DNA of 64,000 bases, taken from the NCBI GenBank assembly GCA_016937795.1, contig JAFGVV010000032.1, positions 1 to 64,000 of the forward strand, written 5' to 3'. Shown here in pieces: positions 8,610-16,372 of this stretch. The translations under genes were made by a program, and so were the position numbers. Each line of letters opens with the position of its first letter. Within the stretch, counting starts at the first letter, position 1. The DNA is from Paludibacteraceae bacterium. GTDB lineage: Bacteria; Bacteroidota; Bacteroidia; Bacteroidales; Paludibacteraceae. The notes below the pieces were generated by a model that was given only the letters and a program-made list of their open reading frames with translations, searched no databases and was not told where the DNA came from.

Positions 8610-9566
8610 ATGGCAGAAGAAATTATTGAAGCAATTGAGCGCTACGGCCTAAGCAAACGCAACAGAAAACGTACGCTATTTTCGCGTATCGGCGTAGTGG
8701 GCTGCGGCAAGGAAGGCAGCGTAATAGCCACACGTGCTGCGTTAAAAGGCATAGAAGTGGTCTTTATGGAACCCAGTGACGAAAAAATTGAAAATGCATA
8801 CAAACGCATTGAGAATCAACTGAACAAAAAAATCCAAAACTGGGGACTTACTGAAAACGAGAAAAAAGCCATTATTGGCCGCATACAGGGAAGCTCAAAC
8901 TACGAAGATTTCAGCGGTTGCGATTTCGTGATTGAAGCCATACGCTACGACGACCAAACTGGTGAGCGTCAGGTAACACAACGCAAAGAAGTGTTTCGCA
9001 AACTCGAAGAAGTGCTTTCGCAGCGGGCCATCATTGCATCGAATGTTTCGACAGTAGTTGTAACCGAACTTGCTGCTGAAATGGAGCATCAGGATCGTTG
9101 CATAGGGCTGCATTTTCTTTCGAACATTCCAGATTCACATATTATCGAAATTGTACGCGGACTGAATACGTCGGACGACACTTACAACAAAGTGTGTCAG
9201 TTTGCCCGTATGATCAACCACGAATTTGTACAGGTTACCGAATCGTCGGGCCTTGTAAGCCTGCGTCTTTTCCTTATTCAGCTCAACGAAGCCTGCTCCA
9301 TGCTTATGGAAGGTGTGGCCACAGTGGAAGATATCGACCACGTGCTGACAGTAGGTTTTGGTCACCGTCAGGGTGTGTTCCGCACAGCCGACCAGATTGG
9401 CATTGAGAAAATTGTAAAATTACTCGAAAATCTGTACGAAGAATACGGCCATGTAAAATACAAACCATCGCCCATTTTGCTTCGTTTGTCGCGTGCAAAA
9501 CTTTGGGGTATCAGCAAAAGTAAGGGTTTCTACACTTACGATGAATCAGGAAATATTATTAAATAA
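8610..9566 (+). CDS. 3-hydroxyacyl-CoA dehydrogenase family protein
   Basis: A 318-residue protein with an N-terminal Rossmann domain (VVGCGKEG at 29-36 carries GxGxxG) and a C-terminal 3-hydroxyacyl-CoA dehydrogenase domain. The catalytic-type histidine is H168 in IGLHFLSNIP, a variant of the usual HFFNP signature. DHVLTVGFGHRQGVF near residue 240 corresponds to the C-terminal family motif. Members of this family oxidise 3-hydroxybutyryl-CoA with NAD(+). Its place between pta and ackA suggests a link to acyl-CoA/acyl-phosphate metabolism, but the altered motif makes the exact substrate uncertain. Confidence 0.82.
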   Translation: MAEEIIEAIERYGLSKRNRKRTLFSRIGVVGCGKEGSVIATRAALKGIEVVFMEPSDEKIENAYKRIENQLNKKIQNWGLTENEKKAIIGRIQGSSNYEDFSGCDFVIEAIRYDDQTGERQVTQRKEVFRKLEEVLSQRAIIASNVSTVVVTELAAEMEHQDRCIGLHFLSNIPDSHIIEIVRGLNTSDDTYNKVCQFARMINHEFVQVTESSGLVSLRLFLIQLNEACSMLMEGVATVEDIDHVLTVGFGHRQGVFRTADQIGIEKIVKLLENLYEEYGHVKYKPSPILLRLSRAKLWGISKSKGFYTYDESGNIIK

Positions 9567-9571
9567 GGAGG
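9565..9571 (+). promoter_or_regulatory. Strong Shine-Dalgarno sequence of ackA
   Basis: AAGGAGG overlaps the stop codon of the preceding gene and lies 7 bases before the ackA ATG. Such a full Shine-Dalgarno is uncommon in this window and supports the start at 9579. Confidence 0.75.
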
Positions 9572-9578
9572 AACAAAC

Positions 9579-10781
9579 ATGAAGATATTAGTTTTGAACT
9601 GCGGAAGCTCGTCAGTAAAATACAAGTTGCTCGACATGAACAGCAACGAAGAGCTGGGCTCAGGAGGAGTTGAGAAAATCGGAATGAAAGGTTCGTTCCT
9701 GAAACATGTGCGCAAAGACGGACAAAAAGTAATACTGAAAGGCGAAATACTTGAACATCAGACTGCTGTAGAATATATACTTGGCGTACTTACAAGTCAG
9801 AAACATGGTGCAGTGGAATCGCTCGAAGAAATCAACGCCGTGGGACACCGCGTAGTACACGGAGGCGAAAAATTCAACTCGAGCGTACTTATTACCGACG
9901 AAGTGATACAGAAAATTGTGGAATGCATCGACATTGCACCTTTGCATAACCCACCAAATCTCGCCGGCATCAATGCCATCAACGAATTGCTGCCAAATGT
10001 ACCACAGGTAGCTGTTTTCGACACAGCTTTCCATCAAACAATGCCTGAACACGCTTATATGTACGGCATTCCGTATTCGCTTTACACAAAATACGGTATT
10101 CGTCGCTACGGATTTCACGGTACAAGTCACCGCTACGTATCCCGTCGTGCCTGCGATTTTTTGGGTCTCGACTACAGCAACACCAAAATGATTACCGCTC
10201 ACATTGGCAACGGAGCTTCTGTTACAGCCATCGAAAACGGTAAGTCAATTGATACTTCAATGGGCTTTACCCCTATCGAAGGCTTGATGATGGGCACACG
10301 TTCGGGCGATGTGGATTTGGGCGTGGTGACATTCCTTATGGAAAAAGAAATGATTGGAGCAGCTTCGGTTTCGACACTGTTCAACAAACACAGTGGCGTG
10401 CTGGGTGTTTCGGGACTTTCGTCGGACATGCGCGACATTGAAAATGCCGTAGCAAACGGAGACGAACGCGCTACACTGGCGCTCGAAATGTACGAATACC
10501 GCATCAAAAAATATATCGGCTCTTATGTGGCTGCACTGAATGGTGTGGATGTAATTGTATTTACAGGTGGTGTTGGCGAAAACCAAACCGGAACCCGTAT
10601 AAAAGTTTGCAAAGGACTTGAATTTATGGGCGTAAAAGTTGATCCTGAACTTAACAAAATCCGTGGAAAAGAAATGATCATCAGCACACCCGATTCGAGT
10701 GTAAAAGTTGTGGTTATCCCCACCGACGAAGAATTTATGATTGCTTCGGACACTTTGGAAATTGTAAATCAGAGCAATTAA
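9579..10781 (+). CDS. ackA: Acetate kinase
   Basis: The enzyme converts acetyl phosphate and ADP to acetate and ATP. It opens with VLNCGSSSVKYKL, the ASKHA phosphate-1 motif. GHRVVHGG near residue 90 holds the acetate-binding arginine, YGFHGTSH near 180 and AHIGNGAS near 207 are the family signatures, and FTGGVGEN is the C-terminal adenosine motif. The 400-residue length is standard. It starts 12 bp after the dehydrogenase-like gene and ends before a strong terminator, so it is the last gene of the pta cluster. Confidence 0.97.
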   Translation: MKILVLNCGSSSVKYKLLDMNSNEELGSGGVEKIGMKGSFLKHVRKDGQKVILKGEILEHQTAVEYILGVLTSQKHGAVESLEEINAVGHRVVHGGEKFNSSVLITDEVIQKIVECIDIAPLHNPPNLAGINAINELLPNVPQVAVFDTAFHQTMPEHAYMYGIPYSLYTKYGIRRYGFHGTSHRYVSRRACDFLGLDYSNTKMITAHIGNGASVTAIENGKSIDTSMGFTPIEGLMMGTRSGDVDLGVVTFLMEKEMIGAASVSTLFNKHSGVLGVSGLSSDMRDIENAVANGDERATLALEMYEYRIKKYIGSYVAALNGVDVIVFTGGVGENQTGTRIKVCKGLEFMGVKVDPELNKIRGKEMIISTPDSSVKVVVIPTDEEFMIASDTLEIVNQSN

Positions 10782-10831
10782 AAAATACATTATTATTGTT
10801 GAGGCATTATCCTCCAACTATATTTCACTAT

Positions 10832-10866
10832 AAAAGAGCGGCTTAAAGGTCGCTCTTTTGTTTTTA
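10832..10866 (+). terminator. Intrinsic terminator after ackA
   Basis: An 11-bp stem (10832-10842 with 10849-10859, one G-T pair, GC-rich AGAGCG core) has a 6-base loop and is followed by TTTTGTTTTT. It lies 50 bp after the ackA stop. Confidence 0.85.
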
Positions 10867-11028
10867 CTTCAGAATTCAGCTAATTATCCCGATCTTAATG
10901 CAACGCATCCAACAAAACGCTCATCATCCATGCTCGTAATTATTAAAAATCAATTGTTCTGCTTTGGCATGGATATTGAAAACTAAGAAACAATTAAACA
11001 AAAAACATAACTCATTTTAATCAAAACA

Positions 11029-11808
11029 ATGAAAACAACAAAAAGCACATTTACAGCACTTATTATTGCGCTGCTATTCGTTTCATGTAATAATCAGCAA
11101 CGCAACATCTCATCGCAAAAAGCATTTGAGGACCATCATACCGCTGAAAATTCGCTCGACTGGGAAGGCACTTACATGGGCGTCATTCCCTGTGCCGATT
11201 GCGAAGGAATTGAAACATGGCTCACTTTAAATGAAGATTTAAGCTTTACACTTGTCAGAAATTATTTAAAAAACGAAGCTGTACTATCTGACACCACAGT
11301 TGGTGATTTCGAATGGCAGAAAAACAATGTAAAACTTCAGGAAAACAAACCGAATGGAGAAACATTATTCTTCAGCATTGAAGAAAACCAGGTCAGACAA
11401 CTCACTAATAATGCCAAAGAGGTAGAAGGCGAGCTGGCAAACCACTATTTATTGAGAAAAACAGGAAATCCGATTGTAGAAAATAAACGCTGGCAAATTG
11501 TTGAAATTTTTGGCAAAACAGTAAACAGTAAACCGGATACTCACTATTTGATTTTCCATGCCGACGAAAACAAACTCGAAGCCAAAGCAAATTGCAATAT
11601 CATACTTAGTCCGTACAGCATCACACAACAATACCGGATTAAAATCAGTGAGGGTATAAGCACCATGATGGCCTGCGAGGACAATCTTGAACCAGAGTTG
11701 ATTAAAGCACTTCACATGGCCGACAACATTAGCTTTACCGAATCAACCCTCACGCTCAACAAAGGACGAATGTCACCACTGCTTAAACTAAAACTAGTAG
11801 AGAATTAA
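11029..11808 (+). CDS. Lipoprotein with NlpE-like and META (HslJ-like) domains
   Basis: A 259-residue predicted outer-membrane lipoprotein; the lipobox LFVSC places the acylated cysteine at residue 20. Residues about 45-145 form an NlpE-type barrel with the family CxxC (C55 and C58 in IPCADCEGIET). Residues about 153-255 resemble a META/HslJ domain (KRWQIVEIFGK, then TMMACEDNLEPELIKAL). NlpE proteins sense envelope or copper stress, and META domains appear in heat-shock and motility proteins. The specific role here is unknown. It stands alone between the ackA terminator and the relA-type gene. Confidence 0.8.
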   Translation: MKTTKSTFTALIIALLFVSCNNQQRNISSQKAFEDHHTAENSLDWEGTYMGVIPCADCEGIETWLTLNEDLSFTLVRNYLKNEAVLSDTTVGDFEWQKNNVKLQENKPNGETLFFSIEENQVRQLTNNAKEVEGELANHYLLRKTGNPIVENKRWQIVEIFGKTVNSKPDTHYLIFHADENKLEAKANCNIILSPYSITQQYRIKISEGISTMMACEDNLEPELIKALHMADNISFTESTLTLNKGRMSPLLKLKLVEN

Positions 11809-11937
11809 TAAGCTAAAAAAGATCAGCAAACATTAATCAGCATCGCCGTCACAACTCCTATCATTTTAAAAATGAAATAAATACAAAAATAATTCCGACA
11901 AGCAACAAAAATAATTACCGCATAACAAATAAATGTG

Positions 11938-11945
11938 TATTTTTG
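11938..11945 (+). promoter_or_regulatory. Candidate -7 element of the RelA/SpoT gene
   Basis: TATTTTTG fits TAnnTTTG and would start transcription about 12 bases before the chosen ATG at 11964. No good -33 box is seen. The position argues against the longer reading of the gene from 11943. Confidence 0.4.
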
Positions 11946-11963
11946 CATGAAAGAAAGATAAAT

Positions 11964-14213
11964 ATGTCGGAAATGGACGAAATTCCGCAATTGGCGGAGG
12001 AAGAAATAATTCAGCAAGAGTTTGAAGCACTGCTCGACGATTACCGCAACACCAATCATCGTCAGAAAATTGAGATAATCACCAAAGCTTTCAATTTTGC
12101 TAACGCAGCTCACAAAGGCATTAAGCGCCGCTCGGGTGAACCCTACATACTTCACCCGCTGGCTGTGGCGCGGATTGTGGTGCGCGAAATAGGCCTTGGC
12201 TCAACCTCTATTTGTTCCGCACTACTGCACGATGTGGTGGAGGATACCGACTATACTGTGGAAGATATCGAGAATCTTTTCGGGCCCAAGATTGCGCAGA
12301 TTGTGGATGGTCTGACCAAAATTTCGGGTGGTGTATTTACCGAAATCGCATCAGAGCAGGCCGAAAACTTCCGCAAATTACTGCTTACTATGTCGGAAGA
12401 TATCCGCGTGATTCTGATAAAGATTGCCGACCGACTTCACAACATGCGTACTCTGGGTTCTATGCCTCCTGCCAAACAGTACAAAATTGCAGGCGAAACA
12501 CAATATATTTACGCCCCACTGGCGCACCGTCTCGGACTATTCCGCATCAAAACCGAACTCGAAAATCTCAGTTTCAAATACGAACATCCCGAAACATTCT
12601 TCCAGATTGAAAAGAAACTGGCTGTTGACGAAGAAGCCCGCACAATTTTTTATCGTGAATTTTCGAACCCGGTACGCGAAAAACTGACCCAAATGGGATA
12701 CGAGTTTTTCCTGAAAGAACGTATCAAATCAGTTTACTCCATTTGGCACAAAATGTCGACCCGCAACATTCCGTTCGACGAAGTGTACGACATTCTGGCG
12801 CTGCGCATTGTATTTAAGCCTAAGCCCGGACTCAGTGAAAAGGATCAGTGCTGGATGCTTTACTCAGCCCTTACCGAGCTTTACAAACCGCATCCCGAAC
12901 GCATTCGCGACTGGGTAAGCACGCCAAAAGCCAATGGTTACGAAGCATTGCACGTCACCGTAATGGGACCACAGGGACGTTGGGTAGAAATTCAGATTCG
13001 CAGTGAGCGCATGAACGATATTGCCGAAAAAGGACTTGCAGCGCATTGGAAATACAAATCGGGCGAAGCCGACGAGTCGGAGCTCGACAAATGGATGAAA
13101 ACCATAAAAGAATTGCTCGAACATCCTGAGCCGAACGCCATCGACTTTATGGATACTTTCAAACTGAACCTGTTCGCATCCGAGATATTTGTATTTACCC
13201 CCAAAGGTGAAATTAAAACCATAGCTATGGGAGCCACTGCACTCGATTTCGCATTCGCGCTACACTCCGACCTGGGCATGCGATGCATTGGTGCAAAGGT
13301 AAATCACAAACTTGTACCACTAAGTTACAAACTGAATAGTGGTGACCAGGTAGAAATTCTGACCGCACGCAAACAAAACCCTCAGCCCGAATGGATCGAC
13401 TATGTTACCACAGCCCGTGCTAAATCAAAAATAAAAAACTTCTTTAAACGTGAAGAAAAGTCACAGATCATTGACGGACAGAAAATTATTGAAGATGCTC
13501 TGGCTGCCATTAATGTGAGTTTAGAAAATGAAAACATCGTAAAAATTCTTAATCATTATGGTTTCAGCCAGCGCAATACGCTTTACACACAAGCAGCCAT
13601 GGGCAAAATAAGTATTGAGGATATTTCGAAAGTTATTTTCAAACAAAAATCACAAAACGTATTTACACGCTATCTGAAAATCCCGTTTGTAGGATCATCC
13701 GACAATAAAAACAGTAAAAGCGGACCACCTGAATTAGTTCCGGCAACAAAAATTGACCGTAAAAAAACATTCGTCCTGGCTGATGAGAATGTATCGATTA
13801 ACTATAAATTGGCCGACTGTTGCCATCCAATACCTGGCGACGATGTACTTGGCTATGTGGATGATAACGAAGTGGTAGTTGTGCATAAACGTCAGTGTAA
13901 CACAGCTGCAAAACTCAAGAGCAATTACGGAGAACGACTGGTATCGGTAAAATGGTCAACTCATAAAATACAATCGTTTATCGAAATACTGGAAATAAAA
14001 GGCATTGATAAGAAGGGTGTTATGATTGAAATTCTGAAAGTAATATCAGAAAAATATGGCGGAAACATCAACAAAATTAATATTGAAACAAATGGTGGTA
14101 TTTTTGTCGGGCATTTTCATATTTATGTGCACGATACAGAGGACATCGACAATCTATGCAAAAACATCAAAAAGATCAAAGAAGTTAATTCTGTGCAACG
14201 AGTACAGGAATGA
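11964..14213 (+). CDS. RelA/SpoT family (p)ppGpp synthetase/hydrolase
   Basis: This enzyme makes and degrades the stringent-response alarmone (p)ppGpp in the cytoplasm. The HD hydrolase domain covers about 40-200 with H89-D90 in LLHDVVEDTDY. The synthetase domain covers about 230-370 (YDILALRIVF, then STPKANGYEALH). TGS follows at about 395-460 (FVFTPKGEIKTIAMGATALDFA), then a helical/zinc-finger-like part with LADCCHPIPGDDV, and an ACT domain at the C-terminus. With the ATG at 11964 it has 749 residues, usual for long RSH proteins. The intact HDxxED motif predicts hydrolase activity. It converges with the RNase H gene, the stops being 8 bp apart. Confidence 0.95.
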   Translation: MSEMDEIPQLAEEEIIQQEFEALLDDYRNTNHRQKIEIITKAFNFANAAHKGIKRRSGEPYILHPLAVARIVVREIGLGSTSICSALLHDVVEDTDYTVEDIENLFGPKIAQIVDGLTKISGGVFTEIASEQAENFRKLLLTMSEDIRVILIKIADRLHNMRTLGSMPPAKQYKIAGETQYIYAPLAHRLGLFRIKTELENLSFKYEHPETFFQIEKKLAVDEEARTIFYREFSNPVREKLTQMGYEFFLKERIKSVYSIWHKMSTRNIPFDEVYDILALRIVFKPKPGLSEKDQCWMLYSALTELYKPHPERIRDWVSTPKANGYEALHVTVMGPQGRWVEIQIRSERMNDIAEKGLAAHWKYKSGEADESELDKWMKTIKELLEHPEPNAIDFMDTFKLNLFASEIFVFTPKGEIKTIAMGATALDFAFALHSDLGMRCIGAKVNHKLVPLSYKLNSGDQVEILTARKQNPQPEWIDYVTTARAKSKIKNFFKREEKSQIIDGQKIIEDALAAINVSLENENIVKILNHYGFSQRNTLYTQAAMGKISIEDISKVIFKQKSQNVFTRYLKIPFVGSSDNKNSKSGPPELVPATKIDRKKTFVLADENVSINYKLADCCHPIPGDDVLGYVDDNEVVVVHKRQCNTAAKLKSNYGERLVSVKWSTHKIQSFIEILEIKGIDKKGVMIEILKVISEKYGGNINKINIETNGGIFVGHFHIYVHDTEDIDNLCKNIKKIKEVNSVQRVQE

Positions 14214-14221
14214 CACAACGG

Positions 14222-14854
14222 TTATTTTCGACCAAAATCGGCAGGAATTTCGCCCCAGGCCTCAGTTTCCCATTTTAAAATTTCAGTTTTAAAACTGTTT
14301 GTCTGAAGCCATTTTTCAGCCCGTTCAATAAGTTCGAAAATAGCAGCGTTTCGGTCGGTGCGTTCAAGTTTTGTAGCAGCCTTACGCTTCCTTACCCAGC
14401 TGATAGCCGTTTTGCTGTCAGAGTACAAAGGCATATCCAGATTTCGTTGTTTGAGCAAAGCCAGTCCGTGCACAAGCGCCAGAAACTCACCTACATTGTT
14501 GGTTCCATCATCAAAAGGTCCCTGTCGGAAAATCTCTTCACCGGTTTTTACGTACACTGCACGATACTCCATAGGCCCGGGATTTCCACTGCATGCCGCA
14601 TCAACCGCTAGCGTTTCAGTATTAAATGCGCCCAAAAGTTTCAGTTTCTCCCTGTCGATTTGCGGTTTTGCAGCCTTTCCCACAAAACTCCAGTAAGGCG
14701 ACAAAAAAGCCTCTCGCGCTTTTTTTTCGGTAGCAAACGATTTGTATTTTGCTTCGGGATAAGCATGTACCTGTTTTTTGCATTCGTCCCAGCTACGGTA
14801 AATACCCGGCTCACGACCGTCCCACACTACAAAAAAATTATTTTTTTTACTCAT
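14222..14854 (-). CDS. Ribonuclease H with N-terminal viroplasmin domain
   Basis: The enzyme cuts the RNA strand of RNA-DNA hybrids. Residues 6-50 are a caulimovirus viroplasmin-type domain (FFVVWDGREPGIYRSWDEC), which binds hybrids and is found in eukaryotic RNase H1 and many Bacteroidota enzymes. Residues about 80-208 are the RNase H fold with catalytic acids D85 (AVDAACSGNPGP), E123 (NVGEFLAL) and D146 (YSDSKTAISW). The fourth acid is not obvious. The length of 210 is normal for this architecture. Confidence 0.93.
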   Translation of the reverse strand: MSKKNNFFVVWDGREPGIYRSWDECKKQVHAYPEAKYKSFATEKKAREAFLSPYWSFVGKAAKPQIDREKLKLLGAFNTETLAVDAACSGNPGPMEYRAVYVKTGEEIFRQGPFDDGTNNVGEFLALVHGLALLKQRNLDMPLYSDSKTAISWVRKRKAATKLERTDRNAAIFELIERAEKWLQTNSFKTEILKWETEAWGEIPADFGRK

Positions 14855-14892
14855 GTCGTCAAAACTGTTTTTTCTTTCTCGTCAAAAAAGTG

Positions 14893-14900
14893 TATTTTTG
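14893..14900 (+). promoter_or_regulatory. Candidate -7 element of the tRNA-Arg gene
   Basis: TATTTTTG matches the Bacteroidota -7 consensus and would start transcription about 10 bases before the tRNA. A T-rich stretch rather than a clear TTG occupies the -33 position. Confidence 0.45.
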
Positions 14901-14916
14901 TGCTTCCAAAAAATGC

Positions 14917-14988
14917 GCCCCTGTAGTTCAATGGATAGAACGAAAGTTTCCTAAACTTTAGATTCGGGTTCGATTCCCGGCGGGGGTA
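14917..14988 (+). tRNA. tRNA-Arg (anticodon CCU)
   Basis: The 72-base sequence folds into a full cloverleaf. The acceptor arms are 14917-14923 and 14981-14987 with discriminator A14988. The D stem GTTC/GAAC encloses AATGGATA. The anticodon stem AAAGT/ACTTT carries the loop TTCCTAA with anticodon CCT at 14950-14952. The T arm has loop TTCGATT. CCA is not encoded. It would read AGG. A perfect hairpin terminator follows directly. Confidence 0.96.
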
Positions 14989-14994
14989 CACTAT

Positions 14995-15039
14995 ACAATG
15001 CTATTAATTTGCCAGTCAAATTAATAGCATTGTGTTTTT
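14995..15039 (+). terminator. Intrinsic terminator after tRNA-Arg
   Basis: A perfect 17-bp stem (14995-15011 with 15017-15033) with the 5-base loop CCAGT is followed by GTTTTTA. It begins 6 bases after the tRNA. Confidence 0.85.
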
Positions 15040-15076
15040 AGACCGCTACAAAAAAACACCGCACAAAAGTACAAAA

Positions 15077-16273
15077 TTAATTATTATTGCTGAGTTTCTT
15101 TGTGAAAACGAATAAGGCAGAACGGAAAAGCAGCAGGATAAGCACGACAATAAAGACTGCATTTATTTCCTGAGCTAAAAAAGGAATGATGATTAACAGG
15201 CCTGCTGTAACAACTATATTGATTAAATGATAAAACTTTAAAAATCTGACATTCGCCCTGAACATTAAAATGGGAACCACTAAATGTACCGGGTGTATCC
15301 AAAACATTTTCAGATCGGGCAAAAAATACCACGCGCCGGAAGCAAATTTTAAAATAAAAAAGAAAATCCCTACAATACCCGCGATAGAAAAAATCACATA
15401 ATCAACAGATTTATTGCACTTTACTGACTTCCAATCAATAACCATAAAAACAATAACAGCAAACAAAAATAAAAGGCTCACAAAAAACGGAGACAATAAA
15501 AAGTGATTTTTACGACCTGACAGATTTTCGCCTTTAATTAAAACCGAAGTATTAGAGAATAAGGGTTTCACAGAATCAGAAGCATTGACTAACAATGACT
15601 TTGACCAGATATTCTGAAGCTGATCAGGAGTATAAAGACTCTCGTAAGCCCCTGCCTTTTTATCGAGATTCATTCCGGCTATAAAGTCATACATAAGCAT
15701 ATACCACGAATTCTGATAAATATGCCTTATATTGATTTCCCGATAATCAGCAGCATCCATATCATCGGGCAACTTTATCTCACTTCCGGCATTTTGTGTA
15801 ATCAGATCACGAACAAATGTGGTACAATTCCTGGAAAAGAAATCGAAAGTGAATTTTCTGTCTTTGTCCTTTACAATTTCGATAAGATTGAGCCAAATCC
15901 TTTGTTTTTCTTCATTGGAGAAATTAAACGAATACTCGGTAAGTTTACGGTTTTCAGCAAGCGTGGTCTGATAATATTCTGAAAAAGGCATTACCCATAT
16001 TTCGTACTGTAGCTTAGCTCTCAGAATTCCCCACATAGTTTGAAATCCGGACAATGACTGATCGAAAGTTCCATAATTAAACACATAATCAATTCCTGAT
16101 TCCGGATCGTTGATGCGCAGCAAAGTGTGCCCGTAGGCAGTCACTAACTGCCGGGTATCGGGGGAGGCAATCAGCAACGAAACGGTGGCAGAAGGACTTA
16201 ATTCAGCAGCCATTAAACGCCACGGAACAATGAGAAAATATATAACACAAATAATCGTCAGAACTTTATTCAT
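15077..16273 (-). CDS. DUF4105 (Lnb N-terminal periplasmic domain) membrane protein
   Basis: A 398-residue protein with a signal sequence (1-22), a periplasmic DUF4105 domain (about 25-250) and about five C-terminal membrane helices from residue 260 onward. The domain shows YGHTLLRI near residue 48 and SRNCTTFVRDL near 150, the conserved His and Cys of this thiol-peptidase-like family. Related Gram-positive proteins (Lnb) transfer acyl chains on lipoproteins, but the role in Bacteroidota is not established. Its promoter region is the short gap to the next gene. Confidence 0.85.
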   Translation of the reverse strand: MNKVLTIICVIYFLIVPWRLMAAELSPSATVSLLIASPDTRQLVTAYGHTLLRINDPESGIDYVFNYGTFDQSLSGFQTMWGILRAKLQYEIWVMPFSEYYQTTLAENRKLTEYSFNFSNEEKQRIWLNLIEIVKDKDRKFTFDFFSRNCTTFVRDLITQNAGSEIKLPDDMDAADYREINIRHIYQNSWYMLMYDFIAGMNLDKKAGAYESLYTPDQLQNIWSKSLLVNASDSVKPLFSNTSVLIKGENLSGRKNHFLLSPFFVSLLFLFAVIVFMVIDWKSVKCNKSVDYVIFSIAGIVGIFFFILKFASGAWYFLPDLKMFWIHPVHLVVPILMFRANVRFLKFYHLINIVVTAGLLIIIPFLAQEINAVFIVVLILLLFRSALFVFTKKLSNNN

Positions 16274-16372
16274 TTTTGCAATTAGCAGTTTTATTCATAA
16301 AATCCGATCCTAAATAATTGAGAAACAAGGCTCCATTTTAAACGAATTTCAAAACAGCGATCAAAGACATCC

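Noticed and set aside
10257..10817. A 186-codon open frame antisense to ackA
   Set aside because: It is antisense to a certain acetate kinase gene and shows no family motif.
12212..12610. A 132-codon open frame inside the RelA/SpoT gene
   Set aside because: It overlaps the conserved HD region in another frame, with biased Arg/Cys composition typical of shadow frames.
14917..14988. tRNA-Arg as an integration site of a mobile island
   Set aside because: No integrase gene and no repeat of the tRNA 3' end were seen nearby; a normal terminator follows directly.
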